Positions 54,290 to 63,131 of a stretch of 64,000 nucleotides of DNA are shown piece after piece. Position 1 is the stretch's first letter. Each line of letters starts with the position of its first letter. The position numbers and the translations under genes are program-made. The stretch covers positions 124,001-188,000 of the forward strand of contig CALOGB020000221.1 in assembly GCA_942636505.2 (NCBI GenBank), written 5' to 3'. The notes beneath the pieces were generated by a model, which was not told where the DNA came from, searched no databases, and was given only the letters and a program-made list of their open reading frames with translations. The DNA comes from an uncultured bacterium (GTDB taxonomy: Bacteria > Pseudomonadota > Alphaproteobacteria > Sphingomonadales > Sphingomonadaceae).

Positions 54290-54964
54290 TTAGAGCGTCG
54301 CGCCGATCGCGCGGGCTGCGATGTCTGGGTCTTCGGCCTGCGTGATCGGGCGACCGACCACCAGGATCGAGGCGCCGGCGTCCATCGCCTGGCGCGGGGT
54401 GACGACGCGCTTCTGGTCGCCGATTTGGCCGTCGGGAAGGCGTACGCCGGGCACCACGAAGAACCCCTTCGGCCAGATCGCCTTCGCCGCGGCAACCTCC
54501 GCGCCCGAGCAGACGATGCCGTCGACTCCCGCCTCGCAGGCGAGTTCGGTGAGTCGCGAAACCTGGTCGTGCGCGCTGCCGATGACGCCGGTCGCGGCGA
54601 GATCGGTCGCGTCGAGGCTGGTCAGCATCGTCACCGCGATCACCTTCGTGCCAAGCGGCGCTGCGGCCTTCGCGTCCTCCAGCATCGCCCGCCCGCCACT
54701 CGCATGCACAGTCAGGATCGCCGGCTTCAGCGCGCCCAAGGCCTGCACCGCCTTGGCTACCGTGTTCGGAATGTCGTGGAGCTTCAGGTCGAGGAAGATC
54801 GGCAGGCCGAGTTCCGCCATCGCATGCACGCCGGACTGGCCGTGCGCGCAGAAGAATTCGAGCCCCAGCTTGATCCCGCCGACATGGTGGCGGACGCGCG
54901 TCGCCATCGCCTTCGCACGGGCAAGGTCGGGCGTGTCGAGTGCGACGTAGATCCGGTTGCTCAC
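54290..54964 (-). CDS. pyrF: Orotidine 5'-phosphate decarboxylase
   Basis: 224 residues from GTG 54964 (MSNRIYVALDTPDLARAKAMAT). Decarboxylates OMP to UMP, last step of UMP synthesis. Catalytic Lys-Asp array in FLDLKLHDIPNTV; substrate motifs GAVLHTVHA-type region AILTVHASGG, GIVCSGAE, FFVVPGVRLPDGQIGDQKRV and ASILVVGRPITQAEDP are standard. The GTG overlaps the stop of the LapA-domain gene (GTGA). Confidence 0.97.
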   Translation of the reverse strand: MSNRIYVALDTPDLARAKAMATRVRHHVGGIKLGLEFFCAHGQSGVHAMAELGLPIFLDLKLHDIPNTVAKAVQALGALKPAILTVHASGGRAMLEDAKAAAPLGTKVIAVTMLTSLDATDLAATGVIGSAHDQVSRLTELACEAGVDGIVCSGAEVAAAKAIWPKGFFVVPGVRLPDGQIGDQKRVVTPRQAMDAGASILVVGRPITQAEDPDIAARAIGATL

Positions 54965-55308
54965 AGGAGCGACCCTGGCGGCGTAGCGGTCGGCACAACA
55001 GTCGGTGCGATCGTTGCGGGAGCCTCGGCAGGCACGAACGCCACTGGCTCCGGCCGCGGCGTGCGCAGGTCCAGCAACTCGCGCTCGCACGTCGACAGCC
55101 GCTGGCGCAGCCGCCACCGGATCGCGTGATTGTAGAGCATCGTCGGCACGAACCCGATCAGGAACGTCACGAACAGCAGCAGCGGCAGGTTCACGTCCGC
55201 GATCAGCCCGCCCCAAAGCTGGATCTGGACGGCGTTCCAGTTGCTGATGGTGAAGACCGCGGCGATGAACGCCAGCAGGCACCAGAACAGGATTTTCAGG
55301 AACTGCAT
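54961..55308 (-). CDS. LapA-domain small membrane protein
   Basis: 115 residues from ATG 55308 (MQFLKILFWCLLAFIAAVFTISNWNAVQIQLWGG). Two membrane spans (about 3-22 and 40-60) as in LapA/YciS proteins, followed by a cytoplasmic helix (RWRLRQRLSTCERELLDL) and a Pro/Ala/Val-rich tail. YciS/LapA acts with LapB in controlling LpxC and lipopolysaccharide in gamma-proteobacteria; in Alphaproteobacteria it sits between ihfB and pyrF. Here ihfB is not upstream. Confidence 0.85.
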   Translation of the reverse strand: MQFLKILFWCLLAFIAAVFTISNWNAVQIQLWGGLIADVNLPLLLFVTFLIGFVPTMLYNHAIRWRLRQRLSTCERELLDLRTPRPEPVAFVPAEAPATIAPTVVPTATPPGSLL

Positions 55309-55392
55309 GCGGCGACCCTTTATCATACCCCGATCGCGCCGAAACGCGGTTGGAAACGCAGAGCTACCGCCACATCCGCCTTTTGGCCAGCT

Positions 55393-57681
55393 TTAGCCGA
55401 TTTCCGTCCTTAACTGCGCGATCAGCGGCAGGATCGCGGTGAGCCGTGGTTCCTCCTCGTCGAGGATCGCGAGGAACGCGGCGCGCTTGATCGCCGCCAC
55501 TCGGCCGGGCTTCATCCGGACGGTCGACGGCAGCGTCGAGACGGTGATGTCGATCATCCGCTCCGACCCGTGCAGCCGCCCCCAGAGATAGTCGTTCTCG
55601 CGGTAGGCACGGCTGAAGAACGCGCCGAACGTCCCGAACTGGATCCCCTTCAACGTCGCCTCCGCCCCCCCGGAACGGATCGAGGTCGCATCGTCGGGGG
55701 CGATCCGGTCGACCTTGATCGGATCGAACTCGTCGAGACCCTCGCCCTGCAAAAGCGGCAGCGTCGCGGTGTCAAAATACGGAAAGCCGAGATAGGCCAG
55801 CAACAGCGTTCGCCGCGTCGGTTTGGCGAGCGCGGCGAATGCCTCGGCCAGCCGCTGGTCGGTCTCCGCATCGAGGCGATCCAGGTCGAACGTCCGGCCG
55901 AGCGTTTCCAGCACCGCGCCCGCATCGCCGCGCATCGCCCGCACCGCGTCGTGCAACCCGGCATGCATCTCGGCGCGCAACCGATCGAGATACGGCGACA
56001 GCGATTCGTAGATCGCATCGCGCATCGGACCCAGCTCGGGCTCGTCGGCGGCGGTCTCAACTTCCGACAGGCGCCGCGCCATCAGCCGCAGCCGACGGAT
56101 ACGAAAGCCGATGTCGAAGGTCCGCAGGAACGCGATCGACGCGGCGCTGGCCCCACCGGCATTGCCCGACCCGAGCAGATCCGCGCCCGAGGCGGCGACA
56201 TGCGCGACGATCGCCGCCCGGATCTGCGCCAGCCGCCGCGGGCGGTGGTGCTCCCCGGCGTCGAACAACAGCAACGCCAGCGTCTCGATCACCGCGCTGC
56301 GCTTCAAATGGCCGTACGCGACGAAGCCATAGCCCGAGCTCGCCGCCGCCGCTTTCTGCGCACGTCGCCGCCACGCGATCAGCCGCGGTGCGGTCGGCCG
56401 GTCGAGGAACAATGTGTGGCCGAACAATGATTCGACATCGGCCTCCACCTCGGGACGGATCGCGGTGAGAATACCGCGCATCCGGTCGATCCTCGCGGAG
56501 CGTTCGGCGATCGCCTCCAGATTGTCGCGGATCGGTTGCTGGCGGGGAATGTCGCTGATCGCGCCGATGATCGTCTGGAAGAAGCCAGGCGTGCCGCCAC
56601 CGCGATTGAGCCGCAGCTTGATGTCGGGCGAGGGGTCTATGTAGATGAAACGCCGGTCGATCTGGCGCCGCGCCGGCCGCTCCTTGAGCGCATCGAGTGC
56701 GGGCCTGAAAGGCGCATTGGCGAGCACCGATCCGTCGATCAGCACGGCACTCTCCGCAGCATTGGCCGCCGTATGTCGCGGCAGGACGCGCGCCAGGAAC
56801 GCGGGACGCTCCGGCCATTCGATCGTGCGATCCTTGAGAACACCGTCCAGTTCGGCGACCGTGAACGGGGGGAAGGCACCCGGAAAGCTCGACGTCGCGC
56901 GCGCCGCGAACGCCAGTTCCGCGGGCGGCGCGAGCGTATCGCACGCTCCGCCATTGTCGGTGAAATCGACCACCAGGCGATGTTCGGTCTCGACCACTTC
57001 CGCCGGTGAATTGAGCTGCAACCGCTCCGGGTGCCCCGAAAAGTCGGTGACCGTCACGAACAGGTCGAGCGGCTGGCCCGGCGGCAACAGGCGAGGCCCG
57101 CGTTCGCTTGCCGCCATCGCATCGAATGCATCGAGCAGCAGGTTGGTGAACGTCTTCCCCCCGAACGGCGGCTCGAACCAGCGCGAGCGGATGAAATGCG
57201 ACAGCTTGGTGCGCACCTCTTCGCGGGTGGGATCGTCGAGCGCATCGACCTTGTCGGTGCTGCGCCCCGCCGCCATCCACGCGAGCGGCATCGCCCATGC
57301 CTTCGAGAACCGCGATTTCGGTGCCGCCTCGGTATCGATCAGTGCCTCGACATCCGCCGACGTCATCCAGAGGTCGGTCAGCGGGTCCAGGCTTTGCCCG
57401 GTCGCGATCGCCTGTGCGAGAAAAATGCCGTTGATCCCGCCCGCGCTGGCGCCCGCGATGATGTCGGCAAGGACGCGGACGCGGATCGCGCCGTGATCTT
57501 CGATTTCCTGGAGCAGCGCGTGATACACGCCTTCGCTGCCGCCCTTGGGCGTATCGCCGTCGTGGAAGGCGCGGCTGGCGCAGACGAGGCGCCAGATCTC
57601 CTTGGTGATGCCGTGCATGTAGACCGCAAGGCTGATCCCGCCATAGCAGACGAGCGCCAGTCGCAGTTCCTTCTCGCGCAT
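55393..57681 (-). CDS. Patatin-related protein (large alpha/beta phospholipase-like)
   Basis: 762 residues of the long 'patatin-related protein' group. Start MREKELRLALVCYGGISLAVYMHGITKEIWRL. Nucleophile elbow GASAG with Ser79 and the dyad Asp316 in VLIDGSVLANAPF; the oxyanion glycine run is VCYGGISL. The second half (about 400-762) is helical and Arg/Ala-rich without known motif. Patatin domains hydrolyse acyl groups from lipids; here the product is cytoplasmic by sequence (no signal peptide). Leftward, possibly with the EEP-family gene 35 bp upstream. Confidence 0.87.
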   Translation of the reverse strand: MREKELRLALVCYGGISLAVYMHGITKEIWRLVCASRAFHDGDTPKGGSEGVYHALLQEIEDHGAIRVRVLADIIAGASAGGINGIFLAQAIATGQSLDPLTDLWMTSADVEALIDTEAAPKSRFSKAWAMPLAWMAAGRSTDKVDALDDPTREEVRTKLSHFIRSRWFEPPFGGKTFTNLLLDAFDAMAASERGPRLLPPGQPLDLFVTVTDFSGHPERLQLNSPAEVVETEHRLVVDFTDNGGACDTLAPPAELAFAARATSSFPGAFPPFTVAELDGVLKDRTIEWPERPAFLARVLPRHTAANAAESAVLIDGSVLANAPFRPALDALKERPARRQIDRRFIYIDPSPDIKLRLNRGGGTPGFFQTIIGAISDIPRQQPIRDNLEAIAERSARIDRMRGILTAIRPEVEADVESLFGHTLFLDRPTAPRLIAWRRRAQKAAAASSGYGFVAYGHLKRSAVIETLALLLFDAGEHHRPRRLAQIRAAIVAHVAASGADLLGSGNAGGASAASIAFLRTFDIGFRIRRLRLMARRLSEVETAADEPELGPMRDAIYESLSPYLDRLRAEMHAGLHDAVRAMRGDAGAVLETLGRTFDLDRLDAETDQRLAEAFAALAKPTRRTLLLAYLGFPYFDTATLPLLQGEGLDEFDPIKVDRIAPDDATSIRSGGAEATLKGIQFGTFGAFFSRAYRENDYLWGRLHGSERMIDITVSTLPSTVRMKPGRVAAIKRAAFLAILDEEEPRLTAILPLIAQLRTEIG

Positions 57682-57716
57682 TCTACATCCTCAATGCCGA
57701 CGCGATCGCTCGGGGC

Positions 57717-58442
57717 CTATTTGGTGGCCCCGGTTCGGTTCGTCGGTGTCTTCGTTTCCAGAATAGCCCAGATCGGCAGGTGATCCGAGGCTTTCCGCGC
57801 CGCCGGGCTCGCGTGTACGCCGCACTCGACCACGTTCAAGTCCGACGACACCATGATCCGGTCGAGCCGAGCGACCGCGCGCCGCGAATGGAAACTCGCT
57901 CCCGTCTCGGCAAACGCATAGTCGCGGCCGAAATCGCGCAGGCAGCCGGCGCCCGCGCTCCACTCGTTCAGGTCGCCCATCATCACCGTCGGATGCGCCT
58001 GCGCGCAGGTATCGACATGGTTCATGATCGCGGCGGCCTGCTTGCGCCGCCATAGGCCGGACAGATCGAGATGCATGCCGAGCACGCGCAACATGCCGCC
58101 CGCGAACTGGACGTCAGCCATCACCGCCCCGCGTGGCTCGAGCGAGGGGAGGTGGAGCGGCTCGCTGTCGACGACCCGCGCCGACTTGCGCACCAGGATG
58201 ACGTTGCCGTGCCAGCCCATGCTCAGCGCGCGCAGGCCGAAGTCGACCGGCTTCCAGTCGCTATGCTCCTCCAGCAGATGATGCGGCAGCACGCAGGCCT
58301 TGGCACCAAACCGCCGGTCCGCCTCCTGCAGCGCGATCACGTCCGCATCGATCTCGCGCAGCACCTCGACCACGCGTTCGGGATTGCGCCGACGGTCGAG
58401 CCCGATGCCCTTGTGGATATTGTAGCTGGCGACCTTGATCAT
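57717..58442 (-). CDS. Endonuclease/exonuclease/phosphatase-family hydrolase
   Basis: 241 residues. EEP-fold marks: MIKVASYNIHKGIG, VIALQEADRRFG with the metal-binding Glu, GMHLDLSGLWRR, HPTVMMGDLNEWS, and the terminal SDHLPIWAIL with the catalytic His. The family includes nucleases, sphingomyelinases and inositol phosphatases; the short form with YNIHKGIG often appears beside cardiolipin synthase or phospholipase genes. Here it precedes a patatin-related gene, suggesting a lipid link. Confidence 0.88.
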   Translation of the reverse strand: MIKVASYNIHKGIGLDRRRNPERVVEVLREIDADVIALQEADRRFGAKACVLPHHLLEEHSDWKPVDFGLRALSMGWHGNVILVRKSARVVDSEPLHLPSLEPRGAVMADVQFAGGMLRVLGMHLDLSGLWRRKQAAAIMNHVDTCAQAHPTVMMGDLNEWSAGAGCLRDFGRDYAFAETGASFHSRRAVARLDRIMVSSDLNVVECGVHASPAARKASDHLPIWAILETKTPTNRTGATK

Positions 58443-58612
58443 GCGTGGGCCCTATAACGCGACGGGCGCGATCCGGGTTGCAGAATGACGGTGTGCGCCA
58501 TGCAAAAGGCACGGGCTGACGATCTTGTGGAAGAATTACGTCGCTGAAGCGCTGTCGTGGAGCGGAGACCCGCACCCGAGCGTTGTGTGTCCAGATTGTG
58601 GGGGAATTGCTG

Positions 58613-60067
58613 GTGCGTCTTGGTTTGATCGGTGCATCGCTACTGGCGATGACGTGTGCACTCTCAGCGTGCGAGGTGAAGACGACGACCGCCTCGAACA
58701 CGCAGCAGCCCGCGGCGGCGGCGGCTCCTGCGGCTGCGCCGACCGGGTGGACCACCACCACCGCCGGGCAGTTGCGCAAGGCGATCGCGGCGCGCGGCGC
58801 CCACGGTCTCGACCGGATGAGTTTCGATGCGAGCGCGCAGCCCGGTGCCGGCGACGACGCGTTGACCAAGGCTGCGCTGGCTTACGGCAAGGCGCTGTCG
58901 CAGGGCGCGACCGATCCGACCAAGTTGTTCGACGTCTACACAGTGCCGCGCCCGCAGGTCGATCTCGGCCGTGGCCTCGCCGCGGCGCTTCAGGCCGGCG
59001 ACGTCGGCAAGTGGCTCGCCGGGCTGGCACCGCAGGACGAGAATTACGCGCGCCTGTCGAAGGCCTATCTCGCGACGCCGAAATGGGAGCAGACGCCGGC
59101 GTCGGCTATCCCCGACACCGGCAAGCCGATCAAGCCGGGCGAAGCCGATCCGCGTGTGCCTGCGATCGCGCACCAGTTGGTCGTGTTCGATTATCTCGAC
59201 AAGGCAGCGGCGCAGGGCGATCGTCTGACCCCTGCGATCATCCTCGCGATCAAGAAGATGCAGGCCGATTACGGGATCAAGCCGGACGGCATGATCGGCA
59301 GCGCAGCGCTCGGCATCCTCAATTTGTCCGACGCGGACCGCGCGCGCGCGATCGCGGTCAACATGGAGCGGCTCCGTTGGCTCGATCGCAATGCGCCCAC
59401 CACGCGGATCGACGTCAATCTCGCGGCGGCACGGCTGAGCTATTGGCGCGACGGCAAGCTGGTCGACAGTCGCAAGGTCGTGGTCGGCGAGCCCGACAAG
59501 GAAACGCCGCAGCTCGGGTCGCCGATCTTCCGCCTCGTCGCCAATCCGACCTGGACGGTGCCGCGCTCGGTCGAGAAGAAGGAGATGGCCGGCAAGGGAG
59601 CCGGGTATCTGCGCGCGAACAACCTCGCGTGGAAGAATGGCTGGCTGGTTCAGCAATCGGGGCCGAAGAACTCGCTCGGCCTGGTCAAGTTCGACATGTC
59701 CAACGAGCACGCGATCTATCTGCACGACACGCCTGCCAAGCAATTGTTCGCCGAGATCCAGCGCCAGCGTAGCCATGGCTGCGTCCGCGTCGAGGATGCG
59801 CTCGGGTTCGCCGAGTTGCTCGCGAAGGACGAGGGCGTGACCGATCAGTGGCACGCCGCCCGCGCGACCGGCAAGGAAACGTTCGTCAAGTTGCCAAAGG
59901 AGATACCGGTGCGTCTGTTGTACCAGACCGTGCTGTTCGACGACTCGGGTGAGCCCGTGATCCGCGCCGATCCCTATGGCTGGAACGACCGCGTTGCCGT
60001 CGCGCTGGGGCTTGGAACGAGTGCGAGCTACAAGCCGGCGGCACGCGATGCGGACGTCGGGCCGTAA
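58613..60067 (+). CDS. L,D-transpeptidase (YcbB-like) lipoprotein
   Basis: About 484 residues. I chose GTG 58613, with GGGGGAATT upstream, because it opens a lipoprotein signal (VRLGLIGASLLAMTCALSACEV; lipobox Leu-Ser-Ala-Cys). A putative peptidoglycan-binding segment precedes the YkuD domain (TPAIILAIKKMQADYGIKPDGMIGSAALGILNL). The catalytic motif is HDTPAKQLF..SHGCVRVEDA with the active Cys. It cross-links peptidoglycan 3-3 or attaches proteins, in the periplasm. Divergent from the EEP-family gene. Confidence 0.88.
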   Translation: MRLGLIGASLLAMTCALSACEVKTTTASNTQQPAAAAAPAAAPTGWTTTTAGQLRKAIAARGAHGLDRMSFDASAQPGAGDDALTKAALAYGKALSQGATDPTKLFDVYTVPRPQVDLGRGLAAALQAGDVGKWLAGLAPQDENYARLSKAYLATPKWEQTPASAIPDTGKPIKPGEADPRVPAIAHQLVVFDYLDKAAAQGDRLTPAIILAIKKMQADYGIKPDGMIGSAALGILNLSDADRARAIAVNMERLRWLDRNAPTTRIDVNLAAARLSYWRDGKLVDSRKVVVGEPDKETPQLGSPIFRLVANPTWTVPRSVEKKEMAGKGAGYLRANNLAWKNGWLVQQSGPKNSLGLVKFDMSNEHAIYLHDTPAKQLFAEIQRQRSHGCVRVEDALGFAELLAKDEGVTDQWHAARATGKETFVKLPKEIPVRLLYQTVLFDDSGEPVIRADPYGWNDRVAVALGLGTSASYKPAARDADVGP

Positions 60068-60095
60068 TAGTCTGACCTAATCTATGCCTTTGGTA

Positions 60096-60188
60096 GTCAT
60101 CCCTGCGCAGGCGGGGATCCATATTGGCTGTCATTCACGATTATTAGTGAGGTCGGCCAGTATGGGTTCCCGCCTCCGCGGGAATGAC
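60096..60188. repeat. Family-5-like palindromic repeat
   Basis: GTCATCCCTGCGCAGGCGGGGATCCA at one end and TGGGTTCCCGCCTCCGCGGGAATGAC at the other. It lies between the convergent transpeptidase and DUF4112 genes. Confidence 0.8.
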
Positions 60189-60200
60189 GATCGGAGCGTC

Positions 60201-60626
60201 TTATCCCTGAAGCGTCGTCGTCGACGGATAATGTTTGTCGAGATGACGCTTGATGATCCGCAGGTTGCGGGTGTTCGAGCGGAAGAAGAAATCGGGGATC
60301 GCGCCGACGAACGGGATCATCCCGAATGCCCAGTCCAGCCCGACATTGCCGAACATCCGCGCCATCTGGATCTTCGACATGCCGATGTTGCGCGCTTCCC
60401 ATGCCATCCACGCGCCGACCGCCGCTGCGATCGTGCTGCCGGCGAACGGGATAAGGTCGAGCACGACGTCCATGCCGACCTTGCGGTTGGTGCCGGGGAT
60501 GACGAACAACCCCTCCATCACGCGCTCCATCGCCTCGACGCGGCGGCGCACCGACAGCGCGTCCTTGCCGAGCGGCAGCGTCTGGAAGATCTCGCCGGGG
60601 GCGATGCGGGTGGTGCGCGGGTTCAT
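60201..60626 (-). CDS. DUF4112 membrane protein
   Basis: 141 residues from ATG 60626 (MNPRTTRIAPGEIFQTLPLG). DUF4112 pattern: LDGLFVIPGTNRKVGMDVVLDLIPFAGSTIAAAVGAWMAWEARNIGMSKIQMARMFGNVGLDWAFGMIPFVGAIPDFFFRSNTRNLRI. Two or three hydrophobic stretches suggest an inner-membrane protein. Function unknown. Leftward and only 5 bases after the solute-binding lipoprotein gene. Confidence 0.87.
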   Translation of the reverse strand: MNPRTTRIAPGEIFQTLPLGKDALSVRRRVEAMERVMEGLFVIPGTNRKVGMDVVLDLIPFAGSTIAAAVGAWMAWEARNIGMSKIQMARMFGNVGLDWAFGMIPFVGAIPDFFFRSNTRNLRIIKRHLDKHYPSTTTLQG

Positions 60627-60631
60627 GGACC

Positions 60632-62209
60632 CTAGTTGGTATCGGCGCGCAACCGGTTCAACGGGTGCCACGCGCGGGTGTTCGCCTGCCATTGGCTGAG
60701 GCGTGTGGAGACCAGCGACCAGCGCAACGGCCGCGCCAGCGGGATGAACGCCACGTCTTCGTTCATCGCGGCATCGGCGGCGGCGATCCTGGCACCGCGT
60801 TCGGCGAGCGTCGGCGCCTCGCGGGCCGCTTCCAGTGCCGACCGTGCCGCGTCGCCGCACGCGACGCAGGCCGCCGCCAGATACCAGCGCGCGCTGTCAT
60901 AGGGCGCGACCGCATCGACCAGCTTCAGCTCGGCCGCGTCGTCGATCCCGACTCGCCGGGGGACGATCCCGATCGCCATCAGCGACGCCGCGACCTGCGC
61001 ATACAGCAACGTCGCCCCCGGCCCGGTAGGCAGCGCGACCCGCAGCTCGATCGGTCCCGGCGCCTGCTGTTTCCAGCCCACGACCCGCTGGCGCGCGGCG
61101 GCGCGACGTTCGTCTTGCGTCAACAACGTCCACGCCGGCACCTGCGGCAGCGAAGCCGAGTCGAGGATATCCGGCAGGATGCGATCTGCCGCGTCCCAGT
61201 TCGGCGCAACCGCCCCCGTCACCGCCGACCGGTCGATCGCCTCCGACACGGCGGCGCGATTGGCGGCATCGGCCAGGAACCCGTCGCGACGGACGATCGC
61301 CAGTCCGAACAGCCCGACCGCTGGATCGACGCGGATGTTCGCCGGCGCGATACTGGTCACCGCCAGCAATGGCCAGTCGACGAAGCCGCCCCCGCTCACC
61401 AGATCGGAGTCGCGATTGGCGAACCGCGCGATCGCGCGCGCCGCACGCTCGCCGATCAGCCGGACATCCTCCTGTGGCTTTGCCTCGCGCTGGTCGTCGG
61501 GATCGGCCTGACCCGGATCGAACGCAGGCCGTAGCAGCGGCGCACGACCGCGATGCGCCACGCGGAACGGCCCGGTCCCCCCGGTCGGTCGCAGCCGCAG
61601 CAACGCGAGTTCGGGTTGCGCGAACAGCTTCAGCAGGTCGGGGCGGGGCCGTGACAGCCGCACCTCGATCACCTGCGGCGTCATCACGACGATCTCGTCG
61701 ATCGCGGTGAGGAAGGGGGCGAGCGGATTGCGTGCGCCCGCCGCCGCCCGTGCGGTATCGGGGCCGCCGATCTGTCGCCGGAGCATCGTCACCACCTGTT
61801 CGGCGGTGACGGGCGTACCGTCGCCCCAGTCGCCCTCGCGCAGGCGGAAGATGTAGCTCATCCCGCCGTCGATCACGATCCAGCGCTCGGCGATACCCGG
61901 CTCGATCTGTCCCGCGGCATCGAACCGCACCAGCCCCTGCGCGGTCGAATCCATCAGCAGGCGGGCAGGGGTATCGAGCGCGACCCGGCTCGCATCGGCG
62001 ACATGCGGGACCCCGCCGATCGCACTGACCACCACCGCGCCGGTATCCGGCCGCCGATCGCACGCGGCCAGCACCGCGCACCCGGCGAATAGCGCGACGC
62101 TCGCCGCAAGCCGCAAGCGTCGTCTGCGTTCAGCGCCTAGTCGCAAACCGGGTCGACCGCCTGAACCCGATCGCAGCACAAGTATCTGGTGGATCGTCGA
62201 CGTCAGCAT
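60632..62209 (-). CDS. ABC-type peptide/solute-binding lipoprotein (SBP_bac_5-like)
   Basis: About 525 residues. A lipoprotein signal, LRLAASVALFAGCAVLAACDRRP (lipobox Leu-Ala-Ala-Cys), is preceded by 50 extra residues whatever Met is used, so the true start may be a downstream GTG or TTG. Extracytoplasmic-binding motifs: ADASRVALDTPARLLMDSTAQGLVRFDAAGQIEPGIAERW, TGTGPFRVAHRG-like GGTGPFRVAHRG, RRDGFLADAANRAAVSEAIDRSAV. Family members bind peptides, nickel or opines for ABC importers; no permease genes are adjacent, so it may be an orphan. Confidence 0.8.
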   Translation of the reverse strand: MLTSTIHQILVLRSGSGGRPGLRLGAERRRRLRLAASVALFAGCAVLAACDRRPDTGAVVVSAIGGVPHVADASRVALDTPARLLMDSTAQGLVRFDAAGQIEPGIAERWIVIDGGMSYIFRLREGDWGDGTPVTAEQVVTMLRRQIGGPDTARAAAGARNPLAPFLTAIDEIVVMTPQVIEVRLSRPRPDLLKLFAQPELALLRLRPTGGTGPFRVAHRGRAPLLRPAFDPGQADPDDQREAKPQEDVRLIGERAARAIARFANRDSDLVSGGGFVDWPLLAVTSIAPANIRVDPAVGLFGLAIVRRDGFLADAANRAAVSEAIDRSAVTGAVAPNWDAADRILPDILDSASLPQVPAWTLLTQDERRAAARQRVVGWKQQAPGPIELRVALPTGPGATLLYAQVAASLMAIGIVPRRVGIDDAAELKLVDAVAPYDSARWYLAAACVACGDAARSALEAAREAPTLAERGARIAAADAAMNEDVAFIPLARPLRWSLVSTRLSQWQANTRAWHPLNRLRADTN

Positions 62210-62287
62210 CGTCGACGGTGTAGGCCCGGACGTCCCGCGGGGCAACGCAGAGGGCACCGCGCACGACCCGATAAACGCCTCGCAACG

Positions 62288-62659
62288 TTACCGGCCGCCC
62301 CGAAATTCGAAGGTGAAGCGATAGGCGCTGTCCTTTGCGGGACGAGCATCCACTCGCCGCACCGGGCTGGCCGCGACCAAGGTCAGCGCGCCGTCCGCGA
62401 CGTTGACGGGCATGCCGAGCGTCAGATCGATCTGCCTGGACCAGCCGCCGCCCATGACGGTCGCGCGCACTACCAGCCGTCCCGCCCAGACGCATTGCGC
62501 ATCAACCGGGCAGCGACTGTCTTCGATGACCCGGTCCGCGCGCACTTTCGGTCCGTCGACGAACGCGGTCTGGCCAAGCGCTATCGGACCTTCGACCGGG
62601 ACATGCGCCGTGCAACCCGTGATGAACGTCCCGGCCAATGCGCAGATAGCCGCTCGCAT
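62288..62659 (-). CDS. Small lipoprotein of unknown function
   Basis: 123 residues from ATG 62659 (MRAAICALAGTFITGCTAHVP): a lipobox, Ile-Thr-Gly-Cys, then a mature beta-rich domain with SRCPVDAQCVWAGRLVVRATVMGGGWSRQIDLTLGMPVNVADGALTLVAASPV. The two Cys (CPVDAQC) may form a disulfide. Recalls small outer-membrane lipoproteins that bind metal or protect against stress; no name can be given. Confidence 0.7.
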   Translation of the reverse strand: MRAAICALAGTFITGCTAHVPVEGPIALGQTAFVDGPKVRADRVIEDSRCPVDAQCVWAGRLVVRATVMGGGWSRQIDLTLGMPVNVADGALTLVAASPVRRVDARPAKDSAYRFTFEFRGGR

Positions 62660-62672
62660 CAAGACTGCGCGC

Positions 62673-62963
62673 TCAACCACAGGACGCGGAGACCACCCGG
62701 CCGTCCGCGACGATGACGGTCACGCGCTCCTGCCGATAATCGCGCGTCATCGGATCGCCAGGTGCGAGCCGACGGACTACGGAGCCCCCCGTCCGGCGAA
62801 GAATATCCCCGTCGCCTGGCGCGGTCTGCCCGGCGAGCGCCGCGGCGGCATCGGGGCGGCATAGTCTCGTACTCGCCCGGTCGTTCGTGCCGGTCGAGGC
62901 GCAGGCTCCAAGGCACGCCAGCCCCAGCATCGACACCAGCATGCTTCCCTTGATCGTCGTCAT
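62673..62963 (-). CDS. I78-family peptidase inhibitor lipoprotein
   Basis: 96 residues: signal MTTIKGSMLVSMLGLACLGACAST with lipobox Leu-Gly-Ala-Cys, then a mature domain with CRPDAAAALAGQT and the family hallmark GDPMTRDYRQERVTVIVADGRVVSASCG, where the T-x-D-Y/R-x-x-R-x-x-V pattern and final Cys-Gly match the I78 (potato-inhibitor-like) family. Such proteins inhibit serine proteases in the envelope. Start is ATG 62963. Ends 13 bases before the next lipoprotein start. Confidence 0.85.
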   Translation of the reverse strand: MTTIKGSMLVSMLGLACLGACASTGTNDRASTRLCRPDAAAALAGQTAPGDGDILRRTGGSVVRRLAPGDPMTRDYRQERVTVIVADGRVVSASCG

Positions 62964-63131
62964 CGTCACATCCCCGTCACCGTAAGCCGCGCCCTGATTA
63001 GCGAGCCGAACCTGAACGGTAGACGGTGCCGACAACGGATAGCCTTGATCGAACGGGCGGGGGGCGTGCCCCGGTATCCAGTGCAACGGCGTGCAAGGCC
63101 GACCGTCCGCGGAAGGCCTTGCACCGCCCGG